DNA from: Pseudomonadota bacterium
Lineage (GTDB): Bacteria > Pseudomonadota > Alphaproteobacteria > Caulobacterales > Caulobacteraceae
DNA length: 64,000 bases
Assembly (NCBI GenBank): GCA_023386645.1
Contig: JAEWJI010000010.1
Coordinates: forward strand, 1 to 64,000
Reading direction: 5' to 3'
Within the stretch, counting starts at the first letter, position 1; every line of letters starts with the position of its first letter. A program made the translations under genes and the position numbers. Under the pieces are notes generated by a model, which was not told the origin of the DNA, made no database searches, and saw nothing but the letters and a program-made list of their open reading frames with translations. Shown piece after piece: positions 42,701 through 50,130 of the stretch.

Positions 42701-43818
42701 AGGTTCAGCTCCAGGAAGATCATGGCGAAGACTGCGTCCAGGAAGATGATGGCGAAGATCGCCTGCACCACCGCCGCCGTCACGCGCCGCCCCAGGCTTT
42801 CCACATCGCCCGCCACCGCCATGCCCTGGCGACAGCCGATGGCGGCGACCACCACGGCGAACACCGGCGCCTTGATCATCCCGACCATCAGGTGGGTGCT
42901 CATCATCGGATCCTCGCTGATCCGCTGGACGAAGAAGGCGGGGCCGTAAGAAAGCTCGCTCCAAGTCACCAGCAGACCGCCGAACAGCCCCGCCAGGATG
43001 CCGACGAAGGTCAGCAGCGGCAGCATCACCAGCATGGCGGCCAGGCGCGGGATGACCAGGGCCTGGAAGGGATTGACCCCCATGACCTGCATGGCGTCGA
43101 CTTCCTGGTTCATCCGCATGGAGCCGATCTCGGCCGCGAAGGAGCTGGCCGAACGACCCGCCAGCAGGACAGAGGTGATGACCACGGCGAACTCGCGCAG
43201 GACCGAGACCGCGACCAGCTGGACCGTGAACACCGCCGCGCCGAACTGGGTCAGCAGGTTGGCGCCCAGGAAGGCGATCACCGCGCCGATGAAGAAGTTG
43301 GTCACCGCGATGATCGGCATGGCGTCCAGGCCGGCGCGCTCGCCCTGACTGAACCAGGCGGCCCAGCGGATGCGTCGGGGATGCTTGAGCGCCGAGCCGG
43401 CGGCGGTGATCAGCCGGCCCAGGAACGCCATCGACAGGATGGCCTCGGCGGCGATGTCGTAGACCCCCTGGCCGATCTTGGCGAAGGTGCGGGTGAAAGG
43501 ATCGGGGCGCCTCGGCGGCGGCGCGGTTTCGCGCTCCAGCTTCTCGACCATGGCGTAGATGCGTCCAGCCTCCGGGCGGGCGGCCCAGGCGTCGGGCGGC
43601 AGGGGCGCCCCGGTCGAGGCTTGGACGAGGGCCAGGGCGCCGGCGGTGTCGAACCGGCCGAGGTCGTTCAGCTCGACGGCGGCGATGCGGCGGCCGGCCA
43701 GTTCGCTTTCGAGCCGGCGCGGGATGCGGCCGAGGCTGGTGGTCGTCCAGTCGCCGCTGAGCCGCAGCGTGGCGCCGCCGCCCTGGGCGTCATCGATGGT
43801 GAAGGCAGCCGGCGTCAT
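42697..43818 (-). CDS. mlaE: MlaE-type permease with N-terminal STAS-like domain
   Basis: ATG 43818 gives 373 residues beginning MTPAAFTIDDAQGG. The first ~110 residues look like a STAS domain (LRLSGDWTTTSLGRIPRRLE, VELNDLGRFDTAGALALVQ), the role played by separate MlaB in E. coli. The permease part follows with about five to six helices and the MlaE core SVLREFAVVITSVLLAGRSA, SFAAEIGSMRMNQEVDAMQV and MGVNPFQALVIPR. The fusion of MlaB-like and MlaE-like parts is common in alphaproteobacteria. First gene of the operon. Confidence 0.94.
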   Translation of the reverse strand: MTPAAFTIDDAQGGGATLRLSGDWTTTSLGRIPRRLESELAGRRIAAVELNDLGRFDTAGALALVQASTGAPLPPDAWAARPEAGRIYAMVEKLERETAPPPRRPDPFTRTFAKIGQGVYDIAAEAILSMAFLGRLITAAGSALKHPRRIRWAAWFSQGERAGLDAMPIIAVTNFFIGAVIAFLGANLLTQFGAAVFTVQLVAVSVLREFAVVITSVLLAGRSASSFAAEIGSMRMNQEVDAMQVMGVNPFQALVIPRLAAMLVMLPLLTFVGILAGLFGGLLVTWSELSYGPAFFVQRISEDPMMSTHLMVGMIKAPVFAVVVAAIGCRQGMAVAGDVESLGRRVTAAVVQAIFAIIFLDAVFAMIFLELNL

Positions 43819-43905
43819 CGCCCCTCTTGTAGCGGGCGGCGCGGGAGTCGCACACCAGCTTGATCGCCAATGCAAAGCTTTGGGCAATCGTTCCCTGATC
43901 GGCGA

Positions 43906-45417
43906 TCAGAAGAGGGCGCGCGCGGCCTTCAGGTCACGGACGAAGGCGTCCCGCTCCCGCGCCTTGGCCTCGGCGTCCGGCAGCCGCAGCAGGTAGGAGG
44001 GGTGGACCGTGATCATGGCCTGGGCGTCGCCGGAGGGGATGGCGTGGCCGCGTTCGCGGGTGACGGCGACCTTGCGACCAAGAACGCCAAGGGCGGCTGT
44101 GGCCCCCAGCGCCAGGATCAGCTTGGGCTTCACCAGCTTGCGCTCCTGATCGAGCCACCAGCGGCAGGCGGTGACCTCTCCGGCGGTCGGGGTCTTATGC
44201 AGGCGCCGCTTGCCGCGCGGCTCGTGCTTGAAATGCTTGACGGCGTTGGTGACGAAGACCTCCCCCCGGTCGATCCTGGCCTCCTCCAGCGCCGCGTTCA
44301 GCACCTGGCCGGCGGGGCCGACGAAGGGGCGGCCGGAGAGATCCTCTTGGTCGCCGGGCTGCTCGCCCACGATCATCAGCGGAGCCTGGCGGGGGCCCTC
44401 GCCGCAAACCCCTTGCGTGGCGTCGCGCCATAGCGGGCAGCGGCGGCAGCCTTGGACCGCCCGGTCCAGTTCTCCTAGGTCCTTGGCGACGAAGGCGTCG
44501 TCGTAGGAAGCGTCGCGTCCAAGGCGCGCGAGGGTCTTGTCCAGACGGGGGTTGGGAGGGGAGGCGGGCGCGGCGACCATGGTTTCGGTGCGAACCTGCG
44601 AGGCCGCCACCAGTTCCGGGATCATCTGGGCCTCGGGCAGGTTCTTCCAGTACCGCTTGGGCATCTCCCCCTGCATGGTTTGGGTCTTGAGCCGAGCCGG
44701 ATTGAAGGTTGAGGCGTAGTAGGTCTTCCAGAACTCCTCGATCTCGTCCTCGGCCGGGGCCATGTCCCGGGTCGCTGGCGGGCCGAAGCTGAGGTCGGCG
44801 CCGTCCCAGACTGCCGAACCGTCGGGCGTTAGGATCGACCACCGCATGGTCGTGAACCGCCGCTGGAAGAAGGGTGCGGTCTTCTCCAGCACCCGGTGAG
44901 CGGGCTCGAACCAGGCGACCCAAGCCTCGCCCGCGTCGTCGAACACCTGCCGGAAGCGAACGAAGGCCTTCATCTTGTGGGAGGCGCGGCTCACGTTCTT
45001 GGCGCGTTCGAGGGCGTCCGCGACGTCCGCGTCAGTTACCACGTGCATCAGGTCCGGCTCGTCGCGCAGGCGCCAGAGCAGGCGGTAGAGGAGGTCGAAA
45101 CGGTCGTCGGAGCGGTGGAGGATGACCTCCTGGGCGAGGTCGATGAAGGTCTTGGGAACGACGAACTGTCTCCCCTCTGGACGCTTCGCGTCCTGTCTCC
45201 CCTCAAAGGGGGGAGATCGCACCGGCAAATCTCCCCCCTTTGGGGGGAGACCGGCGCCAGAGGCGCCAGAGGGGGGCTCGTCAAACAATCCCCCCTGCCC
45301 CGCGCCCTCGACCACGAACCGCCCATGGCCAGGCTCCACCCCGTCCAGCCGGAACGCCCGCGCCGCCTTGCGCCATCCGTCGAAATCGGTCTCGGAGGCG
45401 AGCGTGGCCGTCGGCAT
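43906..45417 (-). CDS. UdgX-family uracil-DNA-binding/glycosylase protein with DUF4130 N-terminus
   Basis: Start at ATG 45417, overlapping the radical SAM stop; a far longer upstream frame is a shadow. The 503 residues hold an N-terminal DUF4130-like region (about 1-260) and a C-terminal family-4-like UDG (about 300-503). Key elements are CRRCPL (Cys324, Cys327), GEQPGDQED (351-359), FVGPAGQVLN, TNAVKHFKHEP, and the UdgX R-loop GKRRLHK with His407, the residue that in Mycobacterium UdgX bonds covalently to the uracil site in DNA. Residues ~49-83 come from a palindromic repeat carried in frame. It probably works with the co-transcribed radical SAM protein in DNA repair. Confidence 0.92.
   Translation of the reverse strand: MPTATLASETDFDGWRKAARAFRLDGVEPGHGRFVVEGAGQGGLFDEPPSGASGAGLPPKGGDLPVRSPPFEGRQDAKRPEGRQFVVPKTFIDLAQEVILHRSDDRFDLLYRLLWRLRDEPDLMHVVTDADVADALERAKNVSRASHKMKAFVRFRQVFDDAGEAWVAWFEPAHRVLEKTAPFFQRRFTTMRWSILTPDGSAVWDGADLSFGPPATRDMAPAEDEIEEFWKTYYASTFNPARLKTQTMQGEMPKRYWKNLPEAQMIPELVAASQVRTETMVAAPASPPNPRLDKTLARLGRDASYDDAFVAKDLGELDRAVQGCRRCPLWRDATQGVCGEGPRQAPLMIVGEQPGDQEDLSGRPFVGPAGQVLNAALEEARIDRGEVFVTNAVKHFKHEPRGKRRLHKTPTAGEVTACRWWLDQERKLVKPKLILALGATAALGVLGRKVAVTRERGHAIPSGDAQAMITVHPSYLLRLPDAEAKARERDAFVRDLKAARALF
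45168..45273. repeat. Palindromic repeat element in frame within the udgX-type gene
   Basis: Arms at 45196-45217 and 45229-45250 are inverted copies with one mismatch. Each arm is itself near-palindromic (runs of C, AAA or TTT, runs of G), with an 11-base spacer. TGTCTCCCCTC occurs as a direct repeat at about 45168 and 45194. In the gene frame the block encodes about 35 Gly/Pro/Arg-rich residues (including LPPKGGD and SPPFEGRQ) unlike the flanking domain. The look is that of dispersed palindromic elements normally found between genes. Length divisible by three or a compensated insertion keeps the frame. Confidence 0.7.
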
Positions 45418-46658
45418 CAGAACAGAGCGAGCTGCACCGGCGCGGGTTCCGGGACGATGCGGTCGCGAAGGTCGGCGGCGTCGGTCAGGCCGCCCGGCGA
45501 CCAGTCGAGCGCGGTGATAAAGGGCCGGACCTTGTCGATTCCCCGGCAGAGGCAAGCGATATCTTCCAGCCGAAGCGTCCGATAATGGCGCACCTGCACG
45601 ATGCGGTTGACCGACTTCACGCCCAGGCCCGGCACCCGCAGCAACATCTCGCGCGGGGCGGTGTTCACGTCGACCGGGAACTGCTCGCGCCGGTTCAGGG
45701 CCCAGGCCAGCTTGGGGTCGATCGCGAGATCCAGCATGCCGTCGGTAGTCGCCTCGCCGATTTCGGGTGGTGAGAAGCCGTAGAAGCGCATCAGCCAGTC
45801 GGCCTGATAGAGCCGGTGCTCGCGCATCAGTGGCGGCTTCGCCAGCGGCAGCGAAGACGAGGCGTCGGGGATCGGACTGAAGGCGGAGTAGTAGACGCGG
45901 CGCAGGCCGTAGCCTCCGTAAAGCGAGGCCGACCGGTCGATGATCTCGGTGTCGGGCGCGCCGTCGGCGCCCACGATCAACTGGGTCGATTGGCCGGCCG
46001 GAGCGAACTTCGGCGGCTTCGCTCGATCGGTCTTCCGGGGCTTGGCCGCGTCGACCTTGAGGCGCACCTGCCCCATGGCCTTCTTGATGACCCCGACGTC
46101 CTTCTGCGGCGCCAGTCGGGCCAGAGCCTCGTCGCGCGGCAGTTCGATGTTGGCCGATAGCCGGTCGGCGTAGAGCCCCGCCTCCTCGACCAGCTTCGGA
46201 TCGGCCTCCGGGATCAGCTTCAGATGGATGTAGCCCCGGAAGTCGTGCTCCAGCCGCAGCGCCTTCGCCACCAGCACCAGCTGTTCCATCGTGTAGTCGC
46301 CGGACCGAATGATCCCGGACGACAGGAACAGACCCTCGATATAGTTGCGCTTGTAGAAGTTGAGAGTGAGATCGACGACCTCCTGGACGTTGAACCGCGC
46401 GCGCTGCACGTTCGAGGAAGCACGATTGATGCAGTAGGCGCAGTCGTAGATGCAGAAGTTGGTCAACAGGATCTTGAGCAGCGAAACACACCGGCCGTCC
46501 GGCGTGTAGGCGTGGCAGATGCCCATGCCCTCCGTCGATCCGACACCCCTGCCTCCCGTCGAGTCCCGCTTGGAGGTGCCGGAAGACGCGCAGGACGCGT
46601 CGTATTTGGCCGCGTCCGCGAGAATCGAAAGCTTGCGCCGGAGGTCGAGCTGGGCCAT
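45417..46658 (-). CDS. UDG-linked radical SAM protein (putative DNA modification/repair)
   Basis: The 413-residue protein has the radical SAM cluster motif C69-x3-C73-x2-C76 in NFCIYDCAYCINRASSN, preceded by GICHAYTPDGRC. A helix-hairpin-helix-like segment, LLRVPGLGVKSVNRIVQVR, near residues 340-360 suggests DNA binding. The family is a known partner of UdgX/DUF4130 genes; its reaction is not established. The last five residues are QLALF, a match to the bacterial sliding-clamp-binding pentapeptide. Its stop overlaps the udgX start, so the two are made together. Confidence 0.93.
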   Translation of the reverse strand: MAQLDLRRKLSILADAAKYDASCASSGTSKRDSTGGRGVGSTEGMGICHAYTPDGRCVSLLKILLTNFCIYDCAYCINRASSNVQRARFNVQEVVDLTLNFYKRNYIEGLFLSSGIIRSGDYTMEQLVLVAKALRLEHDFRGYIHLKLIPEADPKLVEEAGLYADRLSANIELPRDEALARLAPQKDVGVIKKAMGQVRLKVDAAKPRKTDRAKPPKFAPAGQSTQLIVGADGAPDTEIIDRSASLYGGYGLRRVYYSAFSPIPDASSSLPLAKPPLMREHRLYQADWLMRFYGFSPPEIGEATTDGMLDLAIDPKLAWALNRREQFPVDVNTAPREMLLRVPGLGVKSVNRIVQVRHYRTLRLEDIACLCRGIDKVRPFITALDWSPGGLTDAADLRDRIVPEPAPVQLALF

Positions 46659-46719
46659 CCGTTCGCTATATGTTCCACGAACGTCGGGGCGTCCAGCGTG
46701 GCCGTTCGGTTTTCGTGCG

Positions 46720-47646
46720 TCAGCGCAGATAGTTGAGCAGCGAGACCTGGCTGAGCTGGGACACCACCTGGGCGGAGGCCTGGACCGCGATCTGGGACAG
46801 CTGCAGATCGGTGACCGCCCGGGCCATGTCCGCGTCCGTTCGCTTGGAGACCAGGGCGTCGAGCGCGTTCATCTGCTCGACGTGCGCGGCGGTGACGGAG
46901 TCGATGCGGTTCTGCAGTGAACCATTGCGCGAGGCGGCGTCGGTCACCTCGATCCTCACGGCGTCCAGCCGGCTGAGCTGGGCCGTCAGAAAGGCCTTCT
47001 GCGTGTCGTTCGGCTTGCCGCTCAGGGGACCGTTCGGTCCCGAGTGATACGCCTGGATGTCTCGCAGGATCTGAAAGACATCGGCGCCGAGCGCATCGGC
47101 CAGGAAGCCGGTCTCCACGCTGGTCGCCTCCGCGATCCGGGAGGCGGGCTTCAGCTGGTCGTTGGTGAAGACCGAGGCGACGTCGGGCGCGGCGGCGAGC
47201 TCGGCGAGCGAGCCCACGTTCACCGGAGGGGTGTTGGTGTTGGCGCCGGCGAACAGATAGCCGCCCTGGTGCCTGGTGTTCAGACCGTTCTGGATCGACT
47301 GGAAATGTCCTTGCAGGTCCAGCATCAGGACCGTGTTGGAATCCGCGGCCAGGGCGCCGGCGATCGCCTCCCTCGCCCCTGTGATGGCGTCGACCATCTG
47401 CGTGAGCGCCAGATCCTGGGCCTGGAGTCGCGCCGCCACGGCGTCGCCGGTGTCCAGGAAGCCCTGGAGCCGGTTCTGGGCGCCCTTCATGGCCGTCAGG
47501 GTCTCCGCTCCGCGCCCGAAGCCCGTCAGGTCCGTCGCGTTCTTGCGGGTGGAGACGCGCTCCTGGGCGTCCTGCTGGCTGATCTGGGCGGCCATCAGAT
47601 CGAGCAGCGCGGACTGATAGTTGCCGAAGGTGGATACGCGGGTCAT
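46720..47646 (-). CDS. flgL: Flagellar hook-filament junction protein FlgL
   Basis: The 308-residue protein begins VSTFGNYQSALLDLMAAQ and has the flagellin-like coiled N-terminus (QEDA-like helix and RVSTRKNATDLTGFG). The C-terminus is conserved: ADMARAVTDLQLSQIAVQAS and QVSLLNYLR, forming the D0/D1 helices. FlgL (HAP3) joins the hook to the filament. It starts at the final base of the flgK stop and lies about 60 bases upstream of the radical SAM gene. Confidence 0.93.
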   Translation of the reverse strand: MTRVSTFGNYQSALLDLMAAQISQQDAQERVSTRKNATDLTGFGRGAETLTAMKGAQNRLQGFLDTGDAVAARLQAQDLALTQMVDAITGAREAIAGALAADSNTVLMLDLQGHFQSIQNGLNTRHQGGYLFAGANTNTPPVNVGSLAELAAAPDVASVFTNDQLKPASRIAEATSVETGFLADALGADVFQILRDIQAYHSGPNGPLSGKPNDTQKAFLTAQLSRLDAVRIEVTDAASRNGSLQNRIDSVTAAHVEQMNALDALVSKRTDADMARAVTDLQLSQIAVQASAQVVSQLSQVSLLNYLR

Positions 47647-49760
47647 CAGGTCATCCCCAGAAGCACGTCGTACATGTCCTTCACCGCCTGGATCAGGCGG
47701 GCCGAGGCGTTGAAGGCCTGCTGATAGGTGGCCATCAGCACCAGTTCTTCATCCAGGTTGACGCCCTCGTGGGCCACCTGACGGGCCTCGGCCTCGGAGT
47801 GCACCGCCTGGGCGGCCTGGGCGCGGCTCTTGGCGGCGCCGGCGCGGCCGCCGATGTCCCCGGCAAGCTCCGAGGCATAGCGCGAGATCGACAGCGATCC
47901 GCCCGCCGAGTCGCCCGCCGCCGCGAAGCTGCTGGCGCGTTCGCCAGCGTCCGCCAGCAACAGAGCGCCCCGGCCGTCGCCGGTGCTGATAGAGGAGGCC
48001 GGCGGGGTCGCGGACAGGTTCAGCTGAGCCAACGCCAGCTTCGCCGGGCTCTGGCGAATATCGGTGCGCAGCGAGAAGCCATCCGCGCGCGACGCCCGCA
48101 CCCCGCCACCCAGGCCGAACAGCTCGGTCAGGGAGACGCCGGACGGGACCTGTGTGGTCTTGTCCTCCAGCACTCCCATGCGGATGTCCGCGCCGCCCGA
48201 TGGCTTGAAGCTGATCGCGCCGGTCGTCGGATCCGCCGTGAACTGGCCGAAGCGACCCACGCCGGTGGAGCTGCTGTTCAACTCCGCCAGCATGTCGGCG
48301 AGCGTGCCCCCAGCCGGCGTTCTGACCGTGATGTCGCGCAGCCGCGCGCCGCTGGCGTCGGTGAAGCGGAAGGTCAGCTCCTGGTCGACCGGGAAACCCA
48401 GCTGGGACACGGCGACGAGGCCCTGATCGTAGAGGGCGGGCCGATCGGTCGAGACCAGGTCGTTCAGGCCGAAGTAGTGCGAGAAACCACGGCCAGCCTT
48501 GTTCGAGGCCGCGGTCGGGTCGTCCGCCACCGCGATGCCTTGAGGCGGCGTCACGTCCAGCTTCAAAACCCCGTCCGTGAAGGTGGCGACCATGGCGCCG
48601 AGCTGGTCGTTGAGGGTGGTCAGGAAGGACCCGGGCGTCGCCGGGACGCCGTTCACCGTCATGGTCGCGCCGGAGAAGACGATGTCGGCCCGGCTCTGCA
48701 CCACCCCCGCCGCATTGGTGATGACGACGGTCGTGCGACCGGTGAACCCGGCGATGGCCGTCTCGAAACTTTGACCGACATTGCGGCCTGTCAGAGCCGA
48801 CGGCGGAGGCGCGGAGGTGTTGGCGTTGTGGGCGCGGTTCAGCTCGTCGGCCACCCGGGTCATCAGTTCGCCGAGCCGTTCAGCGGCGGCCGGAGCCTCG
48901 ACATCCCGCAGCTGGAGCAGGCCCCGGATCTCGCCAGACGCCAGTCCCTCGGTCAGGGGCCGCTTCTGGCCACGAGGCTCCGTGACCCACAGCTCGCCGA
49001 AAGCGCTCTCGCTGCTGACCGAGCCGGCGCGCGCATAGTCGAGGCGCGCGTGACCCTCGCCGGCCAGGAGGAGCCCGACGCCGGTGCGGATCGAGACCCC
49101 GCCAACCGCCCGGGTCGACACGCGGATATCCAGGATGCCGGCAAGTTCCTGGATCAGGGCCGCCTGGGCGGTCTCGGCGCCGGAGGCGTCGCCGCTGATC
49201 ACCGTCGCACGGCCGATCTCGACGTTCAGGCTCTCGATCTGCTCCAGCAGGGTGTTGGCCCGGTCCACCGCCGTCAGCAGGCGGCCGTCCGCGTCCTCTC
49301 GCACCGCCTGGATCTGGCTGGAGATGCGGGCCGCCTCGTCGAACAGGGCCTGGGTCTTGAACAGGGCGTCCTGGCGCTGGGGCGACGAGGTCGGGTTCTC
49401 GGCGCTGGCGGCGAAGGCCGAGAACAGGCCGTCGACCTTGGAGAAGAAGCCCGTGTCGCCGCCGGGGTCGCCGAACAGGGCCTGGATGCGGTCGTAGAGT
49501 TCGTAGCGGACCGTCTCCCGGCTCGCGTCGGCGCTCGCGTTCAGGCTGGCGGCCTGAAGGAAGCGATCGGTCGCCAGGCGGATACGCGCGACCTCGACGC
49601 CGGCCCCCACGCCCTGGCTGGTGCGCGAGACTTGTTCGGCGATCTTGCGGACGTATCCAGGCGTGTTGACGTTCGAGACATTGTCCGAGACCACCCGCAG
49701 CTGGCTCTGGGCCGCGCCCAGGCCGGAGGTGGCGATGTTCAGGATCGAGTTCAGCGACAC
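47646..49760 (-). CDS. flgK: Flagellar hook-associated protein FlgK
   Basis: The protein has 704 residues from a GTG start. The N-terminus SLNSILNIATSGLGAAQSQL and SNVNTPGYVRK is the flagellar rod/hook signature. The C-terminus MATYQQAFNASARLIQAVKD is typical of HAP1. The middle (about 250-560) is long and variable. FlgK caps the hook before the filament forms; it is exported by the flagellar type III system. The upstream region has a sigma-54-like promoter. Confidence 0.95.
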   Translation of the reverse strand: MSLNSILNIATSGLGAAQSQLRVVSDNVSNVNTPGYVRKIAEQVSRTSQGVGAGVEVARIRLATDRFLQAASLNASADASRETVRYELYDRIQALFGDPGGDTGFFSKVDGLFSAFAASAENPTSSPQRQDALFKTQALFDEAARISSQIQAVREDADGRLLTAVDRANTLLEQIESLNVEIGRATVISGDASGAETAQAALIQELAGILDIRVSTRAVGGVSIRTGVGLLLAGEGHARLDYARAGSVSSESAFGELWVTEPRGQKRPLTEGLASGEIRGLLQLRDVEAPAAAERLGELMTRVADELNRAHNANTSAPPPSALTGRNVGQSFETAIAGFTGRTTVVITNAAGVVQSRADIVFSGATMTVNGVPATPGSFLTTLNDQLGAMVATFTDGVLKLDVTPPQGIAVADDPTAASNKAGRGFSHYFGLNDLVSTDRPALYDQGLVAVSQLGFPVDQELTFRFTDASGARLRDITVRTPAGGTLADMLAELNSSSTGVGRFGQFTADPTTGAISFKPSGGADIRMGVLEDKTTQVPSGVSLTELFGLGGGVRASRADGFSLRTDIRQSPAKLALAQLNLSATPPASSISTGDGRGALLLADAGERASSFAAAGDSAGGSLSISRYASELAGDIGGRAGAAKSRAQAAQAVHSEAEARQVAHEGVNLDEELVLMATYQQAFNASARLIQAVKDMYDVLLGMT

Positions 49761-49904
49761 GGCCGCGCCTCCCCGAAGGCTCCGCCCGGCAATCCGCGCC
49801 GGGGGGTGAGCGCAATTTGCCCGGCGTCCGCCGAGGCGGGGCGATGCAAGCGATTGATTTCGCGATACAAGCTTTGAGCGCGGGTCTTCATGCCGGATTA
49901 CGAG

Positions 49905-49919
49905 GCAAGCGACACGCCA
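49905..49919 (-). promoter_or_regulatory. Candidate sigma-54 promoter for flgK-flgL
   Basis: On the minus strand TGGCGTGTCGCTTGC has the -24 GG and -12 GC separated by ten bases and the TTGC at -12. It would start transcription around 49893, leaving a leader of about 130 bases before the flgK GTG. Confidence 0.55.
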
Positions 49920-49950
49920 GATGCCGGGACGCTGGCGGCTACCGCCTGGC

Positions 49951-49965
49951 GCCGGGCAAAAAGCG
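49951..49965. promoter_or_regulatory. Candidate FlbD enhancer (ftr-like) site 1
   Basis: GCCGGGCAAAAAGCGG has a GC-rich dyad around an A-rich centre, reminiscent of the ftr elements bound by FlbD. Match judged by eye from memory of the element, so the call is tentative. Confidence 0.35.
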
Positions 49966-49972
49966 GTGCGGA

Positions 49973-49990
49973 GGGCGGCAAGAATCGGCG
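49973..49990. promoter_or_regulatory. Candidate FlbD enhancer (ftr-like) site 2
   Basis: GGGCGGCAAGAATCGGCG has a CGGCAA-x-CGGC pattern close to site 1. Tentative, for the same reason. Confidence 0.3.
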
Positions 49991-50065
49991 CGAGCGCCCG
50001 GCACAGCCTCGGCGACTGCCGCAGAAACGTCAGAAGAAACAGAGACTAACGGAGGCCGTCGCTAC

Positions 50066-50080
50066 TGGCCCAAGGCTTGC
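50066..50080 (+). promoter_or_regulatory. Candidate sigma-54 promoter for fliK-flgD-flgE
   Basis: TGGCCCAAGGCTTGC matches the sigma-54 pattern TGGC-N7-TTGC, with GG at 50067-50068 and GC at 50079-50080. Start of transcription would be near 50092. That makes the upstream fliK start codons at 50077 and 50095 unlikely. Confidence 0.65.
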
Positions 50081-50130
50081 GGCGGGCCGGCCCGATGTTT
50101 CCAGGCGCAGCAGGCGCCGCCCCAGATCGC

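Larger units (their letters stand above)
49761..50130. other. Divergent flgK / fliK intergenic control region
   Basis: This ~370-base stretch holds no gene that I can support. It contains two opposed sigma-54-like promoters and two possible FlbD-type enhancer sites between them, listed separately. The arrangement is that of the divergent hook/junction control region described in Caulobacter crescentus. Confidence 0.6.

Noticed and set aside
45418..46491. Long upstream extension of the udgX-type frame
   Set aside because: It runs antisense-free but in another frame of the radical SAM gene, with no domain character; the ATG at 45417 overlaps the radical SAM stop as expected in an operon.
47769..49877. 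702-residue plus-strand open frame opposite flgK
   Set aside because: Antisense shadow; flgK on the minus strand has both terminal flagellar signatures.
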